A stretch of DNA of 64,000 bases. Source: Dreissena polymorpha. Taxonomy: Eukaryota > Mollusca > Bivalvia > Myida > Dreissenidae. Position 1 is the stretch's first letter; each line of letters begins with the position of its first letter. Where the stretch lies: the NCBI RefSeq assembly GCF_020536995.1, contig NC_068362.1, positions 98,127,085 to 98,191,084 on the forward strand, in the 5' to 3' direction. The translations under genes were made by a program, and so were the position numbers. Below, one piece after another: positions 58,305 to 64,000 of this stretch. The notes below the pieces were generated by a model, which had not been told where the DNA came from, made no database searches, and saw only the letters and a list, made by a program, of their open reading frames with translations.

Positions 58305-59786
58305 TTTTTAGCTCATCTATTTTTTGAAAAAAATTATGAGCTATTGTCATCACCTTGGCGTCGGCGTCGGTGTCCGGTTAAGTTTTGTGTTTAGGTCCAC
58401 TTTTCTCAGAAAGTATCAATGCTATTGCATTCAAACTTGGTACACTTACTTACTATCATGAGGGGACTGGGCAGGCAAAGTTAGATAACTCTGGCGTGCA
58501 TTTTGACTGAATTATGTGCCCTTTTTATACTTAGAAAATTGAAAATTTTGGTTAAGTTTTGTGTTAAGGTCCATTTTATTCCTTAAGTATCAAAGCTATT
58601 GCTTTCATACTTGCAGCACTTACTAACTACCGTAAGGGGACTGTGCAGGCAAAGTTATGTAACTCTGACTGGCATTTGGACGGAATTATGGGCCCTTTAT
58701 ACTTAGAAAATTGAAAGTTTGGTTAAGTTTTGTGTTTTGGTCCACTTTACCCCTAAAGTATCATAGATATTGCTTTCATACTTGGAACACTCGCAAACTA
58801 TCATAAGGGTACAGTAAAAGGACAAGTTGCATAACTGGATGTCATTTTTATGGAATTATGGCCCTTTTTACTTAGTAACTTTGAATATATGGTTAAATTT
58901 TGTGTTTCGATCCACTTTACTTCTTAAGTATCAAGGCTATTGCTTTCAAACTTCAAATACTTTCATGCTATCATGAGGTTACTGTACCTGGCAAGTTGAA
59001 TTTTACCTTGACCTTTGAATGACCTTGACTCTCAAGGTCAAATTATTAAATTTCTCTAAAATTGCCATAACTTCTTTATTTATGATTAGATTTGATTGAT
59101 AGATTGAAACTACTCTTACCTGACATACCACAATAGACTCCACCCAAACCATCGCCCGTGCCCCCCCCCCCCCAACCCCCACCCCTTATTATTTTTTTTT
59201 TTTTTTAAGATCATCTCACAAATGACCACCACACCCTCACACTATACCCCCACCACCCCCCTCCCCAATTTTTTTTTAAACGGTTAAAAAACAAAAACTA
59301 TTTATTTTGATTATTTTATGTTTGAAATACCGTCCAACCATCGCACCCAAGAATCCCCCCCCCCCACCCCCCCTCCCCCCACCCTAATCCCCCCCCCCTT
59401 ATTATTATTTTTTTTTTTTTTAAGATCATCTCACAAATTACCACCCACACCCTCACACTATACCCCCCCCTCACCCCCCCCCATTTTTTTTTTTATGAAA
59501 CGGTTAAAAAACACAAATATTTATTTTTATTATTTATGTTTGAAATACCGTCCAACCATCGCACCCCAAGAATCCCCCCCCCCCCCCCACCACCCCCCCC
59601 CCCCCCCCGATTTTTTTTCTCCTTTTTTTCGCATTTTTGGAAGAAAAAATAAATGTCCACACCCCCACACAATGCACCGCTCTTCACTCCACCCCTCCCT
59701 CCTTTGTGATTGAAAATGAGAGTCCCTTCACCTTTAAAAAAGAAAATAGATGAGCGGTCTGCACCCGCAAGGCGGTGCTCTTGTTT
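58305..59786 (+). repeat. pearl-like repeat (AGCTCATCTATTTTTT family)
   Basis: It starts TTTTAGCTCATCTATTTTTT and has CTTGGCGTCGGCGTCGGTG. Four units of about 170 bp follow (GTCCACTTTACTTCTTAAGT, AAGTATCAANGCTATTGCTT, ATACTTGGAACACT). A long low-complexity stretch comes next, and the end is AATAGATGAGCGGTCTGCAC, GCGGTGCTCTTGTT. The first 15 bases and ATAGATGAGC near the end form an inverted pair. Confidence 0.65.
59158..59640. repeat. poly-C and poly-T low-complexity tract, threefold repeat
   Basis: Three copies of a poly-C, poly-T, CACTATACCCCC, ACCGTCCAACCATCGCACC block lie in tandem at about 59150, 59325 and 59545. Frames here on both strands are artefacts. Base calls in such runs are unreliable. 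Confidence 0.85.
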
Positions 59787-60130
59787 TTACATACAGTTAT
59801 TAGTGAATTATGAACATTTCATAAGGATCTCAAGGGTCACAACAGGTATATATATATAATATATATATAATCAAGATTTTCCATAGGCAGAGCACAGCCG
59901 GCCCGAATAGCATGGACAAGTTAACAATTTTTTTTTTTTAAATATCTAGTGTGTAAAAATTACTTTGCATTGCAGAGAACTTTAAGATCATTTTATTTCT
60001 GTAAAAAATGTTCAAAGTTATATCCTGAATGATTTTAGGGCCTTAAATTATATATGGAAACAAGCATATTTAATAATAAAAAAGGCCTGTTGAGTTTTTA
60101 ATTTGTTCTCTTAAAGATTTACAGAAAGAC

Positions 60131-61560
60131 CCTTTTTAGCTCGACTATTATATATGAAATCTAGACTATATAGTGGAGCAATTCTACTCACCCGGCGTTT
60201 GCGTTAGCCTTAGCATTGGCGTTAGTGTGAGCATGCAAATGTTAAAAGTTTGCGTACTACCCCAAATATTTTCAATGTCCCTTGGCATATTTCTTTCATA
60301 TTTTGCATACTTCTTAACAAACATGACCCCAACCTATAAACAAGAGCAGACAACTCTATCAAGCATTTTGTAATAATTATGCAGTCTTCGAAATTAGCTT
60401 TGAAAAGTTACATGCCAGTCGGGCCAGTTACTTAAGAATTTGTACATGCCCAACATATTTTTTACATGCCCAAACTTTTTTAACCAAAATTATAACAAAT
60501 CACAACATTTTAACACTTACATGCTACACATAGTAAAGCAGAACATTTGTTTCAATAGTAGTGAATACAATTACATCTAATCAATCACTAGAATTAAGAC
60601 GGTCGATCGTTACACCAGTGCTCTTGAAAAGAGCGTTCTCTGGTGTCCTCATACCATTTCTTGGCTTCCTTTTTCTCTAAATCATTGTCAATTTTCTATT
60701 TTGGAAGTGCTTTATCGGGCTTAGCCCCATCAACATACCTAAGATACTGCCTCTATGTCGACAATGACATTTGTTTACATTGACAAAAACGGAAGTGTAT
60801 TACTTGATTGATTCAAAAAGTATCTTCCTCGATTAATGTCTAGAGAAACCGTCGATAAGAACGGAATGTGACCGAACTGCATCGGTCAAAAAACAATAAC
60901 GATGACGTGTGCAAGCAGGTGCGTGTTGTTAAACCAATCGAATTTCATTGTTTTACAACTTACGGAAAGGTGTTTGTTCGCAAAATTGATCAAGAGATCT
61001 GCAAATATCAAGAACCGCTTACGATTTTTTTTTTATAAACTGTCAATTGGCTTCAATAATTTACATGCCCGGCGGGCCACAAACTTGAATTTTGTATGTG
61101 CCCGGCAGTAATTTTACTCGCCACGGGCGATCGGGCGTGTGCTAATTTCGAAAACTGATTATGGCCCCTATTCCACTTAGAAAATGCAGCAAATGTTTAA
61201 GTTTGTTTTACTACCCCAAATATTTTCAATGTCCCTTGACATATTGCTTTTATATTTTGCATTTTTCTTTACCAACATGACCCCAACCTATAAACAAGAG
61301 CAGACAACTCTATCAAGCATTTTGTAATAATTATGGCTCCTTTACCATTTTGAATATTCATATTATTGATAAATCTATGTTAAAGTTGGCGTACCACCTA
61401 AAATATTTTTAACGTCCCTTGACATATTGCTTTCATATTTTGCAAACTTATTTACCAACATGACCCCAATCTATAAAGAAGAGCAGACAACTGTATCAAG
61501 CATTTTGTAAGAATAATGGCCCTTTTTCCATTATTATATGCATATTACTTAAGATTCAAC
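60131..61560 (+). repeat. pearl-like repeat (AGCTCGACTATTATA family), three units, interrupted
   Basis: It starts TTTTTAGCTCGACTATTATA and has a GCGTTTGCGTTAGCC stretch. Units of about 160 bp hold CCCAAATATTTTCAATGTCC, ACCAACATGACCCCAACC and CAGACAACTCTATCAAGC. The first and second units are split by the TIR element at 60382-61157. Confidence 0.6.
60382..61157. mobile_element. 776-bp TIR element, 6-bp target duplication
   Basis: The ends CAGTCTTCGAAATTAGC and GCTAATTTCGAAAACTG are inverted repeats with one mismatch, flanked by ATTATG (60376-60381 and 61158-61163). The host repeat reads on smoothly when the element is removed, which confirms the borders. Subterminal TTACATGCC and GCCCGGC(G/A)G motifs recur at both ends. 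No transposase is seen. The CAGT-type ends resemble hAT elements, but a 6-bp duplication is short for that group. Confidence 0.75.
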
Positions 61561-62790
61561 CCAATAATATCTTTGACAAGTTTTAAAATGACGCCGGTTG
61601 GTTGAAAAACATGGCATTTATGAGGTGGGGCATTTTCCTTATATGGCTATAGTAAACCTTGTTATCACTCTAGAGGCCACATTTATTGTCAGATTTTCAT
61701 GAAACTTGGTCAGAACATTTTTCCAATGATATCTTGGATGAGTTTGAAAATGGTTTTGGTTGCTTTAAAAACATGGCCACCAGGGGGCGGGGCATTTTTT
61801 CATTATATGGTCATTTATATATGGTCCATATATGGTTATATATGGCTTTAGTAAAACCGTGTGAACACTCTAGAGGCCGCATTGTCCAATCTTCGTGAAA
61901 TTTGGTCAGAAGATTGGTCTCAATGATATCTTGGATGAGTTTGAAAATGGTTATGTTTGCTTGAAAAACATGGCTGCCAAGGGGCAGGGCATTTTTCCTA
62001 ATATGGCTATAAATGGCTATAGTAAAATCTTGTTAACACCCTAGAGGCCACATTTATTGTCGGATCTTCATGAAACATGGTCAGAAGATTCATCCCAATA
62101 ATATCTTGGACGAGTTTTTAAAAATGATGCTGATTGGTTGAAAAACATGGCTGCCAGGGGGCAGAGCATTTTTCCTTCTATGGCTATAGTAAAACCTTGT
62201 TAACATTCTAGAGGCCACATTTATTGTCTGATCTTTATGAAACTTGGTCAGAAGATTTGTCCCAATGATGTCTTGAAAGAGTTCGAAAATGGGTATGGTT
62301 GCTATAAAAACATGGCCACCAGGGGGCGGGGCATTTTTTCCTTATAGGGCTTTAGTAAAACCTTGTTAACACTTTAGAGGCCACATTTATTGTCAAGCTT
62401 CATGAAATTTGGTCAGAAGATTGGTCTCAATGATATCTTGAAAGAGTTTGAAAATGGGTACATTTGCTTGGAAAACACGACTTCCAGGGGGCGGGGCATT
62501 TTTTTCATTATATGGCTATAGTAAAGTCTTGTTAACACTTTAGAGGCCCACTTTTATTTCTGATGTTCATGAAAAATGGTCAGAAGATTCATCCCAATAA
62601 TATCTTGGACGAGTTCAAACATGATGCTGATTGGTTGAAAAACATGGCTGCCAGTGGGCTCTGCATTTTTTCTTTTATGGCTATATAGTAAAACCTTGTT
62701 AACACTCTAGAGGCCACATTTATTGTCTGATCATCATGAAACTTTGTCCGAACATTTGTCCCAATGATATCTTGGATGAGGTCAAAAATG
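61561..62790 (+). repeat. tandem array of about 175-bp units, seven copies
   Basis: GAAAAACATGG(C/T) recurs near 61604, 61780, 61965, 62140, 62305, 62472 and 62638. Each unit also has CTAGAGGCCACATTTATTGT, AAACTTGGTCAGAA and CAGGGGGCGGGGCATTTTT. It is related to the cores of the AGCTCACCTG family (2430, 27296) but has no visible start hairpin in the window. Confidence 0.75.
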
Positions 62791-63523
62791 GAACAAATAC
62801 GTACAGACTTTAATGATAAACACTAGTCTGGCCAATGTCGTCTTACAAGCTGGTATATACACTCACTGCTAGAGCAGAATCATTTGTCATCTGTTGCAGA
62901 CAGGCAGTGGTGATCGTTCTAAGCAAATTGAGTTGCGGTTCTTTCCGTAGCTAAGGCTTCTAAGCACACACTGATTTGCAAAATATGCTCTGTAAATTCT
63001 AAAATGCGACCAAATAAAAACAAACCCTTTGCCAACTTCTAGGTCAAAGGTTAAGTTTGAACATCATGATTCCTTTTAAATGGCAAATGATATTCGCGTA
63101 CGATCTTACAACTGTAACTCCCTATTCCCAACTCGGCATTTTCATCAAAGGGCATGAAGGGTGTCCAAGGTTGACAGGTTGGAATCTTTGAATGGCAGGG
63201 TGCTGCGCCCCTTCCATTCATGCCAAGCTGGAGCACTGGTTTTGATGGTGTTTCACTTGTAACGCACCAAGCAGTATGACCCATTATATTTATCAACATG
63301 GCTAAAATGAGGCCAAAATAATTGTTAAATGCCCTTTGTTTATTTCCAAAGACATGGATGGATCATCTTTGTCTCTGAATATATTATAAATACTCGTGTT
63401 GTTGATTTTGTCCTGTTTGCTTATTGCAGGAAAACTGTTAACGCATTATGTTGTGAAGACTCTGTAATCAGACAGCTAGCAGTATTATGATTATCAAATA
63501 TTAAAATTTGACTTAACAATATA
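62791..63523. other. unassigned DNA with one low-support ORF
   Basis: The minus-strand frame 63051-63299 (82 residues, rich in Cys, Pro and His) and a shorter plus-strand frame over the same bases are both open. Neither shows a domain I recognise or a splice context. Nothing else is seen. Confidence 0.35.
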
Positions 63524-63654
63524 GCGCTTCAAATTATATAAGACTTTATTTTTGTTTCAGATATTTTCCAGTTTCCCCTCACAACAATTTGCCATCACAC
63601 CTCTTGTCTGGTAAGAACATTTCCATTGAAACCAACTGCTGGTAATACTATCTT

Positions 63655-63870
63655 TTTGGTAATGGGGGCTATATAGGAACCACTTTGTCGGTCCGTCAGT
63701 CCTGTCCCGAAATTTCATCAGATCTTCACCCAAACTTGGTCACCAAATTGTATCTAGATGATGTATAGGTCAAGTTTGAATATGGATCATGCCCGGTCAG
63801 AAACTAGGTCATGGGGTCACTTATTGTGTTTTAAACCTGAAGTTTGTCTGGGCCATAACTTTGTCATTTA
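63655..63870 (+). repeat. fragment of a pearl-like repeat core
   Basis: CAGATCTTCACCCAAACTTG, TATCTAGATGATGTATAGG and CTAGGTCATGGGGTCACTTA match the 157-bp unit of 21325-22109. The window ends shortly after. Confidence 0.55.
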
Positions 63871-64000
63871 TTTCATACAGTATTTTAAATGATTGGAACA
63901 GTTCATAATTGATTTCAAGACATCTTATGATCCCTGGAAGATAAAACTAGGGATTGATCTGTCTGTATATAAACAGTTCAGAGGACTTCCAATGTAGCAT

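Noticed and set aside
59318-59713. Pro-rich 131-residue frame
   Set aside because: It is produced by poly-C and poly-T runs inside a pearl-like repeat.
61561-62790. CRISPR-like regular repeats
   Set aside because: Units of about 175 bp are repeated throughout with no short repeat and unique spacer pattern, and the genome is eukaryotic.
63051-63299. 82-residue minus-strand ORF as a gene
   Set aside because: It has no recognised domain or splice signals, and the opposite strand is also open over the same bases.

Overview
The window looks like ordinary intergenic and intronic DNA of a bivalve mollusc, probably a heterodont clam or mussel. This rests on three things: AT-rich sequence with short exons in long introns; very many pearl-like repeats (a hairpin start, a TCTGTCCGTC-type tetranucleotide run, 145-180 bp tandem cores, an end in CTTGTT); and host gene families that are expanded in molluscs. 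The species is an inference and cannot be fixed from the sequence alone. Coding DNA is about 2 percent of the window. Most long open frames lie in microsatellites, poly-C tracts or repeats and are not genes.

Left third (1-31.3 kb). The 3' end of a PARP14-like mono-ADP-ribosyltransferase gene lies on the + strand. One catalytic exon (6057-6234) is followed by two alternative last exons, at 16818-17104 and 29504-29790. Both have the same splice phase and their own stop codon, and they are about 72 percent identical in protein. The introns are filled with mobile DNA: a CAGGGGCG-ended DNA element, a 4.4 kb Penelope-like retroelement (11579-15968) with inverted pseudo-LTRs, a 12-bp target duplication and an OTU-protease-like open frame, plus many pearl-like repeats and a tRNA-derived SINE. 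A short minus-strand ORF (9654-9890) may be a separate first exon.

Middle (33-46.1 kb). A 17-base motif recurs about every 175 bp (33144-33684). It is followed by the start of a gene resembling the SWIM/YqaJ-type proteins of molluscs (34029-34196). Next come five exons of a calcium-responsive transcription factor-like gene (ALS2CR8/CaRF domain; 38090-46112). That gene has a duplicated, decayed first exon, a 2.7 kb transposon in an intron and a one-base frameshift in its last visible exon.

Right third (46.1-64 kb). I recognise no intact gene here. It holds a degenerate satellite-like tract (49.0-50.4 kb), a second, inverted and nearly identical copy of the 2.7 kb transposon (51038-53739), several pearl-like repeats, poly-C/poly-T low-complexity DNA, a 776-bp TIR element with a 6-bp target duplication, and a seven-unit tandem array at the right end. 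The two 2.7 kb copies carry different 7-bp target duplications, so they are separate insertions and not an inverted segmental duplication.
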